The notes under the pieces were generated by a model. The model worked only from the letters and a program-made list of their open reading frames with translations. It ran no database searches and had not been told where the DNA came from. Of a DNA stretch of 64,000 bases, positions 1 through 14,680 are shown in pieces (positions within the stretch are counted from its first letter, which is position 1; each line of letters starts with the position of its first letter). The stretch spans positions 18,597,974-18,661,973 of the forward strand of contig NC_065536.1 of assembly GCF_932294415.1 (NCBI RefSeq), read 5' to 3'. The stretch is from Quercus robur (lineage: Eukaryota > Streptophyta > Magnoliopsida > Fagales > Fagaceae). The translations under genes and the position numbers were made by a program.

Positions 1-199
1 TAGGGCTTGGGGAATCACCTCTAGTGACTCTCTCCCTATGTTCCTTAGCTCTCTCCTTTGCATTTAGTGTCTTTCCCCTTTCTTTTTTTCTCTTTTCTTA
101 ATATGCTCTATCTGTATTGTTCTCTCTGCCTTATGTTTTTTTCCATAAGGCAGTGTTCTTGAATATATATCCTTATTACTTATAAAAAAAAAAAAAAAA
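1..199 (+). mobile_element. LINE 3' tail (cut by window edge)
   Basis: No coding sequence. A T-rich 3'-UTR-like stretch ends in a motif reading 'ccttattacttat' followed by an 18-A run at about 183-200. A non-coding tail ending in a TTACTTAT-type motif and poly(A) is typical of plant L1-type LINE insertions. The body would lie upstream of the window. It could instead be the 3' end of an expressed gene. Confidence 0.4.
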
Positions 200-426
200 A
201 TTTTATGAGTGAAATAATTATTCGCGATTTCAATGAGTTATATTATAGGATTTTCTTGATTTCTTTTGAAATTAGCCAATAAAGATGAAGTTATTATTCC
301 ATCCTCAAAATGCTTTACATCTTTATGGATTTTTGTTTGCATATTGTTCCTTACTATACACGTGAACTTGGGCATGAATGAATCTAAAAATGTTGATTTG
401 TTTTTGTTTCCTTTTTTTTGGTGTTT

Positions 427-446
427 GGGGGGGGGGGGGGGGGGGG
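427..446. repeat. G20 homopolymer
   Basis: Uninterrupted run of 20 G on the plus strand. Similar runs occur at 4402-4423 (C22), 10232-10251 (G20) and 11054-11070 (G17). Such runs are hard to sequence, so their length is uncertain. Confidence 0.9.
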
Positions 447-904
447 TTTGTTTAAGAGAAAATTGGACTGTTAGCATGTTAGATACAAAGAACACTGATC
501 TGATATGTTCTTGAACAGTAACATGGCGATTGCAGGTTCTTCAGTGGCCACTGGTTGGTACCTAACATTTTTGTTGCGACTTCATTATTTAACAACTTGT
601 AAAAATGACACAGGAAACCCTTACATTCCTTCAGGATTCAGCTGTCAGAAACTCTGGTTTTCATTAGTGTCTCTGTAAATTGCAACTTTGGTAAGGGCAT
701 CAGATATTCTTTCAACTTTTGACTAATTGTTTACATTTTGCAGTCAGGAATACTAGGTATTATGGGCACAGTCAATGGCAACTAGTGAAGAAGCAGTGTA
801 GTTATGTTTTTTTGATAAGTGAAGAAAGTGTAGTATGTGCAATGGAGATTTTAATAAATGTGATTTAAGATAGTTTAGGCCATTTTCTGTAAAATGCCTT
901 CTGC

Positions 905-908
<4 letters not shown>

Positions 909-940
<32 letters not shown>
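909..940. repeat. (TC)16 microsatellite
   Basis: Perfect dinucleotide repeat of 32 bp in non-coding DNA. Confidence 0.95.
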
Positions 941-943
<3 letters not shown>

Positions 944-1364
944 TGTGAATCAAGAGTAATATTAATACAGATATAAACTTGCACCACCACCTCTTATCTT
1001 TCACTAGCCTGTTTTACTCACTCTAGGAGCTTTTCTCATAATATCCTTTCAAATTTCTTCACGTCACATGGCTGTTTTAAGATCTACTGTTCTGGCATTT
1101 TAATGTCACATATCTTTATCATTTTCTGGTTCATTGCATTTACTATATTTTTTTAGTCAGTTTGCTTGTTTTGAGTTGAAACATTTTCAGATGCCGAGCT
1201 AACATTATAGCATTTGCGGATTTTAGTTATCAGATTTTTCTCTCAGTTTGGACCTTTAGTTCTGATTCTAATGAGCTGAAAGTCATCTCTATGGTTTTAA
1301 CATACTATTATCCTCTCCCAAAGAAGAAAAAGAATGAAATAAATAAAATGCCAGAACAGTAGAT

Positions 1365-1455
1365 CTTTTTTTTTAAAATTATTTATTATTGGTAAGTTAC
1401 ATATGCACCCAATGGGTCTTGAACCCAAAATGTCTCCAACCAATTACTATGGGTG
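1365..1455 (-). mobile_element. SINE-like fragment
   Basis: Read on the minus strand, the piece carries GGTTCAAGACC, a good match to a Pol III B box (GGTTCRANNCC). It then runs through an A/T-rich tail to an A-run (T-run at about 1366-1373 on the plus strand). No convincing A box is seen, so it is probably truncated. tRNA-derived SINEs of plants have this layout. Confidence 0.35.
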
Positions 1456-3559
1456 AAGAAAGTGCCAATGGATGGAATTCCTGCTTGAAAATTTTAAGAT
1501 GTCATTAAGACGTCTGCTTCAGTTACCATGATTAAAAGCATCTGAAGAGAAGATTTAGTATATGTTGAACTCCATCTCTTATTGAAATTTCTTCTCATTC
1601 ATGGTGACATCCACAACGTGATGTTTTGTGTTTTTTCTTTACAATAATGGCAGGCACTTGATACCCATAAGTATGTTGTCTTGTAACCTTCTCTTATCTT
1701 GGTTATTTAGTTCATAATTGCACTGATACAAATATATGTGTGCTGTAACTTTGTGTCTTCATTTGCTTATTTTACCATCTTTGCTCGCATACTCTGAATT
1801 TCCTTACAAGCATAATAGTCTAGAATGCTGATATTGATGGCTTAACTGAACCATTAGAATTGCAATGGTGGTGCTTCTGTTATGTTTTTTCCCCTTTGCT
1901 TTCAAGATTTCACTTTGTTAACCATACATGCATGTCTCTCTATGCTTTTCAGTCATTGCGCATGACACTGGTCCTTCTGATATATTGCTCAGGAATATAT
2001 TGTCATTTCTAAACACATAAAGAAGGAATATGTTGTTTTTCAGTCTGCCTTTTATATGTTCGAAATATTTTTTATTTTCTGAACTTGAAGACTATATATG
2101 TTCTGAACTGCTGTGCTATGTTGTGAACTTTTGTAATTGTTCATGCTCGGGTGACTCCCCATCTTTAAGGTTGGCCTCAGCTGTGGTTCTACTTTAACTA
2201 ACAATGATCATAACTAAAAGTTGTAGTGTTAACTGTTGTCCAGTTCATTAGTTGGGGTTCTCATTCATGCAATATAGTCAACATGACTTATATCCTTGCC
2301 TGGAAATTCTAAGCAAATATCAGTAAATGTAGTCTAGATCAGGGGCAGATGGAAATAGTAGTCTTCTTAAATACAGCTGCTATTTAATAATTCACATAAC
2401 TCTAGTTGTAGCTTGTAAGTCCCTGACTAGTGTTGCCCGGAGTGGATGTTCTGGGATATTGGTTAAGCGCCTTTGTTCATCAAGAGTCAACTTTCAGGTG
2501 AAAATGGAGTGAGTAGGCTGATGTCAAATAAAGAGTCTTGTGAGGCTTTTAGATATGCCATAATTAACATTGGAAGACCTTTGTTGTCAGTGCTTAGGAT
2601 GGTTGATACTTGATAGTTAAATTGAATTGTGGCTCAGTCTTTTAGTTAAAAAATTTTTAGTGTTTGTGCGTTCACAATCGCTTTCACTTGGGCCTTCTGC
2701 AATCTGCATATGCTATTGTTAAATTACATCTTATTTTTTTGTTTTCAGTGAAGATAAATTTCAAAGTTGACAATGGAGGAAGTACCTGCTATAAAGTTCC
2801 CTTATAATAATGCCAATCAAAATGGAAACTGAGAAACCCAAAGTAAGAGAAACTCAGCTACTTCTACCCAAGTCATTGCCATTTCAACTGCATCTAATTT
2901 AGCCTACTGATTGCAGAAACATCAACTTCACATAAATCCACCAAAATGCACATTTTAGGTCACCTATGGTAGTCCTATGCCCCTCTCAAATTGATGACAA
3001 TACTACCTATGTTACAGAGGTGAAAGCACAGACTTTTACAAGAATAATACTGAGAATGACAAGAAACATCTCAACAAGAAAATCTGCTGGAAATTTTGAC
3101 TTTCTATTAGACAAAAGCATTGATGTTCAAAAAGAAAAAGAAAAAATCGAAGTTGCAGGTCACTCCAACAATATTCCAGGACTCTACAGTATATGATACA
3201 GTCAGCAATCGGCAGTGAGGGATAATATCATAGTTTCCTTTATTTCTTTTTAGTATTACTCATTAATCAAGCATTTATCGTATTTCAGTGTTGGCCAAAT
3301 AATGAGAAAAACAAACAGTATAATCATCTAACATACACACCTAAGACCACAGGGCTTAGATCTTCTACAAGACTTTGCAAATTGTGGACGAAATGAAAGT
3401 AATGATTACAACCAATCAGAAGAACATTTTCATGCTTCATTAACTTCCCTTGGAGTTTTCCTTACTTTCCAATGAGGTGATCATAAAAGCAATGCATCAT
3501 CCAATCGAGAAAGATATAAAAAATCATCCAACTGGGATACCAAATTCCAGTCTATCAAA

Positions 3560-6500
3560 TTAACTGCCTTTTGCATATAGGTCAATGCTACCGAGTTGGA
3601 GCCGTGAATTCTCTTTAACATCTCGAACCGCCAAAAACCTAAACCTGTTAAACAAGCCAATAATTCAAGGACGGACCAGATGATGAACATGTTTGAACAG
3701 ATTTTGAGAAAATATTTTTACCTGAAAACATTGAATTGAAGCCCTACTGGTGTAATCTTAAATGTTCTACGCTGGAAACGGTCTTCAAACATCTGAGAAG
3801 TTTGTTTATCCAGAAGGTGCCAGCTGGATCTACCATCATTGCTTCCCTCAACAACCCTAAATAAGAAAAAAAAAAAGATTTAGATGATTGACAAAATCTG
3901 GATGGAAATAGTGGGTAAAGACTAAAGACCTTCAAGGAAATTTATAGTTGAAGATGGAGTTGACAAAATTAAAGAAGAACAGCAATTTAAAATATCTTAA
4001 GGAAAGTTCAGAAGGAAGCCGTTTTTTCTCTTTCATACTGCTATTCATAATAGCTTCACTATACTCATTTGAAATACAAAATGAAAACAATAGAAAACAA
4101 AACAAAGGCTAGGGCACAAAGATATGCCCCGTGTTGCACGCACTGAGACAGATGTAAGCCAGTAATTATGCATCAGACATCAATTAGTGATTGGATATTC
4201 TAAGAGAACATACCAATCCCTTGGATCCCTTTCTGGTACATCATTGGCTGACATTAACTCATATGCCACAAGTTCGTGCATCTTATCATCTGCTACTTCA
4301 TACATAATCCAACAACCTACAAGATCAAATAATTTGCTATACACCATTAATCAGGTAAACACAATAATTTGTTCATATTCTCTGCAATAAAAAAAGCCCC
4401 ACCCCCCCCCCCCCCCCCCCCCCGGCGCGTACAACGCATCACTAGAATTATACGTTGGCCAAGGTCAGTCAATCATTAATCAACCTTTGAACCCTACTAA
4501 TGTTACCAGTATAGCTTCAATCCAAAATCTATATTGCTGCTAGCAACTTTTGATCACTTTGCAGTGGCATAAACCAATTATCACCTTTTAAGTCATGTAT
4601 CTAAAACATAGAAATAAGGCCTCTTTAAGTCCTTAGAATTACATAAACTCATCTCAAGATTTAGAGACATGTAGACACCTTAGTGATGGTCAGTTATCCT
4701 TGGGGACTATGACAGTGCCAGATACGGTAACTTGATGGATGGCAGAACAAAAATGATGGAACATAAGTAGTAAGAAGCATTAAGCATTCCTTCTCAAAAT
4801 CATGAAAGAAATTATTTACATAATCCTATACTTCCTTTTTTTCACTTTGCTTGTGTTTATCTCAGTTCCAATGCAACAATGGGGTGAAATATTTATTTGT
4901 TATGTAGTACCTTTTGCACCATTAGGTTCTTCCCATTTAAAATTGCGAGTTCCATCAAATGCTGATGTGGCCTGAAATATGTGAAGATGGGGGGAGTCAC
5001 ATGGAGATTCATTTGAGGTGCACATGCAGTATATTCTAAAACTAGTGAACAGATGAAACACAAAAGCAAGGGAAAAAAGAACTCACAATTCCCACAGGAA
5101 GCTCCTCACCACTTGCACGGACAAAACCGGAATGTATTCTGTTTAATTTCAGAAGTGGCAATGATAGAGAATCTTCAACAAAGTTGTCAATTTTTTTAAG
5201 GTTCTGGATCATGTCATCCAAAGCATCCAACACAACAGGCAATCCCAAAGAGGTTTTAACAGGATCACCAGCCAGACAAATGTCAACCCTCCCATCAGGG
5301 TCTGCCTTACTCTTCAGAGAGAGAGCATTAAGTAACTCAGCAAAAGAAGGCAGCAACTGATGCACGATAGCTTGTATAGTATTTGATGCTGAATCTATGG
5401 AGGCCTTCCTCATTTTAAAAGGGGTATTCTTGAGATCCATGAGAATTTTTTTAAAAAACTCGAGTGCTTTAATGGCTTTAATCTTAGGATTTTCTTCCTT
5501 AACAAACTGAGAAAGTACTGGACAAAATGCATTGTAAATCCTTGTAACATGCTCATCTACGCATTTACGAACCGGGCAAGAAGAAGAACTTAGAGAATCA
5601 GAGCCAAGTTCTAGTCTAGACTTGCGCCATTCTTTGTCTCCACTTTGTCTTCCAGGTAATGAGATTGATGCATCATCTGTAGAATGTAAATCTCTCTCGA
5701 GTGCTTCTCTTTCCATCTGGTCACGCTTGTCAAGCTCAGAAAGCACCTGAGAACTAATGCCTCTTCTACATTCTTGTGTTATAGTAGCAAGGAGAGCAGA
5801 CAAGGCAGGCTCTGTAATGATGTTTCGTCGGGGCAGAACCTGTGAATTTAGACAACTCATCCTCATCAACAATTCAATCTAATAGTGTGTGTCTCTTTCT
5901 AAAAGAAGATCTTTTATTTTTATATTTTATTAAAAAAAATGTTAATGAAAATCTTGATGATGAAAAATGCCACAATACTATTTTTAGTATTACCTCATGC
6001 CACTTCTTCCTTGTGTAGCGTTTTGTAACATCACAGACCCCATCTTTTGAAATGGCTATTGCATAATTTAATTTCTTATTCCACCTACAAGAAAGGCATG
6101 GGTTCTGATGTAATATGAATGAAGAATGGACATAAGAGCTTGTCTGGTATGAAAACACAGCAAAGAAGTAAGTTTGGGTTGGCAAAACTTAGAAGTACCC
6201 CTTTTCATATAACAATGGTTTGTCATATACTCCTTCACAAGGATCAAGATGCATCCATCTGCACAATAATGGTTGTTAGAAAACATCCACTAGCACAATA
6301 GTGAATATTTTCTGAATGCTCCAAAAGAAGAAACTGAAAAGCAGCAATTGGTAAATGAAGCCTACCTTCCTAAAAGCTGTGAGAAGCACTCTGTCCAAAC
6401 ATGATCACCAAAATCCAATATCTGAAAAATGAAGTGTTATAGTACCAAGAAAACTTCTATTCTCTCAAGCCTCAAGTACTTCCACATAACTAATAACTAA

Positions 6501-9500
6501 AAATTCCATTAAAGGTCATAATGCTTAGAAACACCAGCCTAAATACTTTGAAAATTATATGGTACCAACATGATCTATATTCAAAAAATTAAGAGCAGAG
6601 AACTTCTTATATCCCAAGCTTGATTTAACAAATGAGATGCTAAGCGAAAATTATTGTACAAGTATCCATATTATTGTTACCATATTATGGTATGAATCTA
6701 TTGGACAACATTGTTAGATAAGTGTTTGATGTGAAAGACAATGCTTTATCACTTATAGGATTATAGCCATGTCATTTCAGCACAACACGTAATTCGAGGA
6801 TTTTAAGGTGTCCATATAGCATAGGTCCTAAGGTGCAGAACTTTGTGATTTTCCATCCCATTTTATTAAGGGCCATCCTATATCCTATTGTTTGGATATA
6901 ATTCATTATTCCAAAAAACCTAGGCTCTGATACAGATTTGCTCAACGCAAAAGGAAGTGTGAATTTTAGTGTGAATAATTATAAGATGTTTGGTAGTTTA
7001 TTAACAAGCTGAGAACTGACTAACCAGACGTGATTCATAGCCAAAAGCTCGACAATAAAACGTAAAGCAATTGGCCCACTCCCCGCAACGCCCCCTTCTT
7101 GTTTCCAAAAGCTGCAAATAGGATGGGAGAAAATGAAAATTCTATGAAATAAAGCATAAACTTCTTCCCCAAGTCAGGAAACTAATAAGTACCTTTAAAG
7201 GATCATTATAGCGTGGGAAACGAGTAATTCCTGAGCAAATTTTGCACCTGGGAAAAAAGTGACAGATAATGGAGTGGACCAACAGGTAAGACATTGGCAA
7301 AGAGCATAAAATTAAGTAAAGACATAACAGAAATCCATTTCTGATAGACCCAACTATTTGCCACTGAACTTAGAAGGCTTTTCATAAGCAGAAAAGTAGA
7401 AGATGGCCAACATCAATCAGGTCAATCTATGAAATGCTTGTCACAAGTTCTCCAATTGACAATCAGACAAGGTATAGAAACACTTAACTTGATTATATAC
7501 CAATACATAGATTACAGACTAAGAAACTGGCTTTAAAGAACTTCAAGAAAAGGAATATTACAATTTATATGCAGAATTTTTAAGGAAATAGAAGCAGGAA
7601 ATTGATCCTAACATGAGATCTTTAGTCAAACATTGGTCACAAACAATAAGTGACACAATTAGCAAAGATACATGAAAAATCTCTAATGAAAAGTAGAGAC
7701 TCAGGCCTTGGCCAAGAAGTTTGCTCATTCTTGACCATGCAAGGATGGTTTAAAGGATGGTTTAAACTCATCTTAAAAATGATTATGTACAAACAAGATG
7801 GTTAACTGTAGTAACAGTAACATATATGTGCCAGTCAGTTGAACTACACAATACAGAAAGTTACATCATAGACTTTCCATAGCAAGTAGCCCAGTAGAAA
7901 GACTGGACATGGTATCCCTTCCCCCTCTCCCCATTGAGGAAAAAAATCAATAATTACCGATTCTATATTAGAAATGCATTAATTATTTGCTTATTGGTAT
8001 GTCCTAGGAAATAGATTAAAAAGAAACATAGCTTACATATAATGTGGGTTCCAATGAAAGTCATTAAACCACATATGACAAAAACTAAAATTGAAATCTA
8101 GAACAGAACAATCATATTAGGAAAAAGTAGATTAATATTCATACCGATATAGCTCAACTCGAGATGCTCCATATTGACTTTCTGAATCATCTGGAGGCCC
8201 CATGCCTTGATTTATGGTTTCACTACCACAAACATCACAAGGAGGCACATTGACCCACCTACGATTCCAAAGCATATGGAAAACATACAAAAGCAAGATT
8301 CAGCCTGTCAGCATTGCAAAAGAAAAAAAAAAAAAAAAGTGATAAACATAACACATGACAATGAAATATTATCTATAGGTCTTCAAGTTTCCAAAAGCAA
8401 AGTTTGCACATATTACTTGATTATAAACTTCCATAAATGTATTTTAAGGAACTACTTATCAAAAATAAATAAATGTATTCTAAGGAACTCTACAATTCCA
8501 CTTCTAAAGCAACTAAAACCTCTCAAATTTAAAAACCCATGTCATACTGACGTTTTTTCGATTTAAACTTCAACAAACTGATCCTGTGACCAAACTGGCA
8601 AAATTTGACACTAAAAAAATCTTTTAAGAGTATTCCATAACTCTGTCAGGCAATGCACCACTTTCCCTAAGATTCAGGAGCTTTAAATTGATTTCAACAA
8701 CCTCCACATAAAACTTGATATTCAAAATGAAACCACCATACCAACTCAGGTAAGTTCATCAAGCATCAAAAATGTCTGAACTGTTCAAACAATCCTCACT
8801 AACAACCAGGCCCTAAAACTGGATAATAAGGGGGTATTTGGTTTAGCCATTTTCATCACTCAATTCTAAAATTTTGTGGGTCCCACCTCAGGTTCTCTTG
8901 TTTGGTTTCATTTTTGTTTTCAATTCTTATATCTTATAACTCAAAAGATTGAGTTATAGCAATGGAAACTGAAAACAAGTTTTGTTAGTTTTCAAGTTAT
9001 AAGAAATAAGTTAAGTTCGTAAAAAAATTCAAGTTGCTGGGACCCACACAACTGACCAATCACTATCAAGTCAGATGGCACTAAACTCATTTCATCTCTA
9101 TCTAATATGCAGTAGAAGAAAACACACACACACCATTCACCTCACAGAAAATTTTCTCCTGATCTCATCTCTGATCTCTCGGTCTCTCTTTTGATCTCAG
9201 TCCAACAGTTGTTTAGTTGATCTCATCTCAGGAGAACGCAAATCTCTCTCTCTCTCAAATTTCACTTTCTCCATCTTTCTCATTCTCTCATCTCTCTCGG
9301 CCTCTCATCTCTCTCAATCCTACAAAATCTATTTGATTCAGATGTTTATGTTGAGAAATTGGGCTTTGATTTAGATGAAAAACCATGTGGGAACATGAGT
9401 GATGTACGTAAGTTGTTTGATGAAAGTCCTGTTTTGGAATTGGTTTCACGGAATTTGATTTTTGGCAGGTTATGTTCAGGTAGGGAATGTGGAATGTGGA

Positions 9501-10185
9501 GAATGCCAAGTCTATATATGAGCTTGGTAAGAAAATCATACTGAAAAAAATACAAAGAAAAAAAACTTGCAGTGAGTTTTGAAACTTGGCAGGAAAATCA
9601 TTGACAAAATGATTTGGTTTTAAAATCCCATGCCTAATGGATGGCTGTGGCTTTCACTTCTTCCCTTTTGTTGCTCTTTGCTGGGTTCTGAGATGTAATG
9701 AAGTACAGGAACAGTCACATGGGTGAGTTAGAGTAGAGGACAACATTACCGTCCTGACTAAACAGTAGAGGACGGTGAGTTAAATTAGCTTTTTTAAGAG
9801 AGAAAGCCAACTGTATTTGGGATGCCAAACACGGTGAGAATGAGTTATGAGGAAATAGCAAAATGAATATGAGTTCTGACTTATAAGATGTGAGTTATGA
9901 ATTGTGGGTTGTGAGTTTTGAGGGGATTTTTGCAAATGGATTTTACTTGATGGGATTTTCCCCTATCTAAAACTACTTACAAGAGAACCAGTTTTTGGAA
10001 GAAAAACACGCACTTCTATCAAAAGTAAAAAAGATATACATTTGACTGAAAACTTTGATTAACTTCCCATTGAGTTAGAAATTACCATATAAAAATGAGT
10101 GACTACTTCATGTTTAGATGACAACACCAAGGGGTTCAAATTAACCAAATTGGGCACTATTTTTCTTCTTCTTCTTCTTCTTTTT

Positions 10186-10218
<33 letters not shown>

Positions 10219-13200
10219 TGGGGTGGGGGTTGGGGGGGGGGGGGGGGGGGGTTACAAATCAATATATAAACATTCAAAATCCAATGGGCTGGATCAAGAA
10301 TTTAACAAAACTAAGGACATGATAGCAGCTTCATATTCAGTTCTCTCTAAAAGGTCAATTATTTTGGCATTAAATTTTTGTTGCTAATCAAGGTTTAAGA
10401 GTTGTGGGTGTGTTTTTAGTTCATCACCTTTTCACCAAACTAGAAATACATCATTGAAGTTTATTGGAGGAAACATTTTCATAATATACCAGAAGTATGA
10501 CATTAAAATCAAGCCAAAGAAAAAGTCGGTAGATATTCAACTGCTAATGAGAAATTGATCCCTTCACCCGACCCTTTTCCCCTTGTTCAGTTCTAGTGAA
10601 ACCTTCCTGTATCTGACTTCTGCTTGTTTCTAACATACTGTACTCTTTTCCTTCTCCACTTTTCCTATTGGAGAACTACTAAGCTCTAGATTCTTCTCAT
10701 CACCAAATTTTGTTCACTAATATTAACATAATTCTTGTGCAAAATCTATGATCCCACATAATTCATTAATTACATCAAAATGGAAAAGACTAATGACATT
10801 TCTTTTTCTTTTTCGTATTTTATTCCCTCCCGATTGAAGATAAATTAACAAAGAAAATTACTTGTGTAGGATAGAGTTCCCAAAGCTACCCAAATTACCC
10901 TGGTGTGATGTCACACCATTGTAATATGTAGTTCTATGCAATCCTGAAGTTATAGAAGAAGTATATTTGTAAGAAAAGAAAAACATGATTCGCACTATCA
11001 ACTACTTGTTATTGCCATGTTGAGAGATGTGCAGATTTTTTTCTTGGGTGGGAGGGGGGGGGGGGGGGGGTGGGGGGTGTTTGTCTGCACTATGATATGC
11101 AATTGCAGTATTCAATATGTTTGTGTGGAAGTACAAGAGCAAAAATAGAAAAGTAAGAGAAAACACCTAAAGGATTTTTTGAACCAGAAAAGCAGCTGCA
11201 GCAGGAAAGCATGATCTTGTTCCACTTTTGATGGTTCAAAGTTCCCCTCCTAAAAACATATCCAAATTACCAATTACATTAAAAAAAAAAAATTTTGCTC
11301 ATGATCAATACAGTATTTGCAAAAGAATCATTTGTTATTGAGTCCTCAATAATAATGTAATTTCAACAACATCACAAATACAAACATCCAAGAAAAGCCT
11401 AGCCAGATAAATTAATAATAACAAAAAAAAAAAAAAAAGGCAGAGAACAGAAATTTCTATTGGAAACTACTTCTTGTTAGAAAGTAGTGAAATTCACAGA
11501 AATCAGAATTGCTCCAGTGCCAAATAATTATACTGCTATTCTGACACAGACTGGAAACGTGAAAGGGGTAGATCTCATTCTAGCTTAACGAAACCTTTAA
11601 ATCCATAAGGGGCCCTTGAATCCACAAGGAAAACTTGGAATCCACCAGTAAATAAACAAATAAAACCTCTCTGGAAAATATTATTGAATTTTCGTTTTAC
11701 ATAGTGCAGGTAAGTTCCAAAAAAACACCTAAAATCAAGGAAATAATATCACTAAACCTAAAATAATGAAAATTACATAAAAAATCAATATTAATGCCAT
11801 AGTTTTTCCTACATCATATATTTTTCAGGAAGTGTGTAGGGTCAAAAGTAAATTTCCATAACACATTACATATTCATTTAATGTTTCTAATGCATACTTG
11901 GTAATTTGCCAGGTAAACCCTAGTAATGGCTCCACAAATACATTCTTTCTCATAACATATACTAGGCCAAAGGGTCTGCAAAATGCAAACAACAAGCCCA
12001 GAATAGTCCAAGGCTCAAGAAACACAACATACAACAAGTTCTGATTGAAATAATACACTGACAGAGTTGGCAAAAAAAGAGTCAAAAGACCTACTCCAAC
12101 GTTTTTAGTAAAGTACACCTTAGAAGAAAACCTTTGTACTGCTACTTCTACCTCTCAGACATTTAACTACTGTTTTTTTTTTTTTTTTAGAATACTAAGT
12201 ATTTTTAACACACACACGGGGAGAGGGGAGAAGGTTTTTTAAAGAAACTTACAGTGGTGTATATCCAAAAGGGCCTAACTCTTGGATACACAACACAGGC
12301 TTTAAACCTCTTTAAAGCACACTCATTTTCCAATATGGGATTAACCCACTGTTTTTTCTTTTGAGAATACTAAGTATTTTTAACACACATTTAACTACTT
12401 CAAAGCATCAATTGAGGCAAGGTTCGCTGCCTAAGTAAGGCCGTTACAAATCAAAAGGAGTAATTTTTGCTAGGCAAAGGATTTGAAGGGATTCTACCCC
12501 CGGCATGCCACACCAGTAGGTGAAGATTCATATAGACAAGTTTTATGTTCACGGCCCCCCCAAAACCCCCCTCCACCCTCCATTTTTAATCAGACAACTG
12601 ACAAAATATATTACAAGTTCTAGGATTCGTAAGCAACTCACTCACACACCAGTTGAGGTCCAAGGACTTGAACCAATGACCTCACCAAGTTATTATCTTA
12701 CAAAGGTGTGACATACCAATGTGCCTAAGAATAGACTCATCCATTTAAATCTCAAAAATAAGAGATAGCTAATCTTACCCTGGCCAGAGCAACTAATGCT
12801 TTCTCCTCAAGCTCATCAACAGGGGCTGTTTTCCGAGCAGCCTGCTGGTACACTGGGTCCTCATACTACACCAAAAAAAGTTATAAATATCCAATAAAAA
12901 ATTGATTTTTCAAAAACACCGCTGGTTGCAAAAAATAAATAAATAAATAAATAAAACTCAAACAAAAACAATACACTTCAGTCCTATCAGAATTGGTTAA
13001 GTAGAACTTTAGGCATATTGGTTTTGGAATAATTAGTTTCAAAATGTCAAAATTCTCATTGGCTCACAAAAAAATTGCCACAAATCACAAAATACAAAGC
13101 AAACCCCAAAAAATAATTATAATAATATTAATAAACAACATGTTTAAGTGGCCCTTTGGAAGGGCAGTTTAAAAATGCATTTTTTTAAGTAAAGTTTTCT

Positions 13201-14649
13201 AAAAAGGTAAAAAACCACTTTTTTTTTCTAGATACAATTTTTTCAAATAGCCCATTTTCATAAAAACTGGAAAATAATGGCACCAACACTGTCTTTTATT
13301 TTTTGTTGTACCAATTATCAAACAATGAGATTATCAATATTGAAGACTTCAAATTCTTTTTATTTTCTCCCCCTACATTTTTTCTTGGCAGCCAAACAAG
13401 CTGATGATGAAAATAAGAAAAAATCTGTAAATTGAAGTGATCATATCATACACTGATAAAGAAAGAGTTTAACTTGCAAACTTTTGGTTTCAAAACAATA
13501 AGAGTTTCAAAATGCCAGATTTCTCCTCAGTTACTAAGATTATTGAATTTTAACAAACAATGAGAGTATCAATATTTCAAAAGACTGAATTCCAACTTTT
13601 TTTTGTCTATCGCTGTCCTCCCACATTTTTTTCATGGCAGCCAAACAAGCTGATAAAGAACACAAAAATTGAAAATTAAAGTGATCATCATCATCATCAT
13701 ACATTGATAAAGAAAGCCCTTAACTTGCAAACTTTTCGTTTCAAAACAATGAGGGTTCCAAAATGTCAGAATTATCCTTGGCTACCAAGAAAGTTGAATT
13801 TTAACAAACAATGAGAGTGTTTCAATATTTCAAAACACTGAATTACTACTTTTTTTTCTTTATTGTTGTCCTACATTTTTTCTTAGCAACCAAACAAGCT
13901 AATAAAGAACACAAAAATTGAAAATTGAAGTGATCGTCATCATCATACTTTGATAAAGAAAGCATTTACCATGCGAACTTTTGGTTTCAAAACAATGAGA
14001 GTTTCAAAATGTCAGAATTCTCCTTAGTAAACAATGAGAGTGTATCAGAATTTCAAAACACTAAATTACTACTTTTTTTTTTCTTTATTGTTGTCCTCCT
14101 ACATTTTTTTCTTAGCAACCAAACAAGCTGATAAAGAACACAAAAAATTGAAAATTGAAGTGATCATCATACATTGATAAAGAAAGCAACATACCATGCG
14201 AACTTTATCAACATAAGGCCTTATTTGCTTCTCGAAATCTTCAGTACTCCCCCCGGCAAAATGCAGCTGCAACATAAGCGCTTCCTCCTCCGCCTATAAA
14301 CCACCAAAATCAAAAGCATTTTCAAGAAAAACCACTTCCAAAACCAAAAAAAAAAAAAAAAGAGTGGAATTTCGATCAAGATTTTTGAATTAGAGGACGA
14401 ACCTGCAAAATTCTAGCTAATTCCTCATCGGACATTACCAATGCGGCGGCGTTTCCCGCAATGTGACTTGACGATTGCGGTTGTGGCTGCTCGTTGGCTT
14501 CATCGTTGACCGACACAAGTCGGAGTCTCTCGGCAACCGAAATGAGATCGGAGTCGTCCGATAAGACTCGATTTTCATCGACGGCGATGATCTGTAAAAG
14601 CACAATTTACCACAAATTCTTGAATATATATACACACACACAAACACGT

Positions 14650-14680
<31 letters not shown>

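Larger units (their letters stand above)
200..3559. other. Mostly non-coding region between window edge and PNG1 stop
   Basis: No convincing gene. It holds a G20 homopolymer (427-446), a CT microsatellite (909-940), a SINE-like piece (about 1365-1455, minus) and AT-rich DNA with many pyrimidine-AG sites. One possible terminal exon on the plus strand starts after a good acceptor (AG at 2747-2748) and reads E-D-K-F-Q-S-stop (stop 2768-2770). If real, it is the last exon of a gene convergent with PNG1. The stretch from about 2900 to 3559 would hold the PNG1 3' UTR on the minus strand; the poly(A) site is not identifiable. Confidence 0.4.

Noticed and set aside
9288..9555. Open frames in PNG1 intron 6
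   Set aside because: Short, on both strands, in a CT-rich stretch between firmly placed PNG1 exons.
11825..12118. 97-codon open frame on the minus strand
   Set aside because: Lies in PNG1 intron 5, hydrophobic by chance, and the flanking exons join in frame without it.
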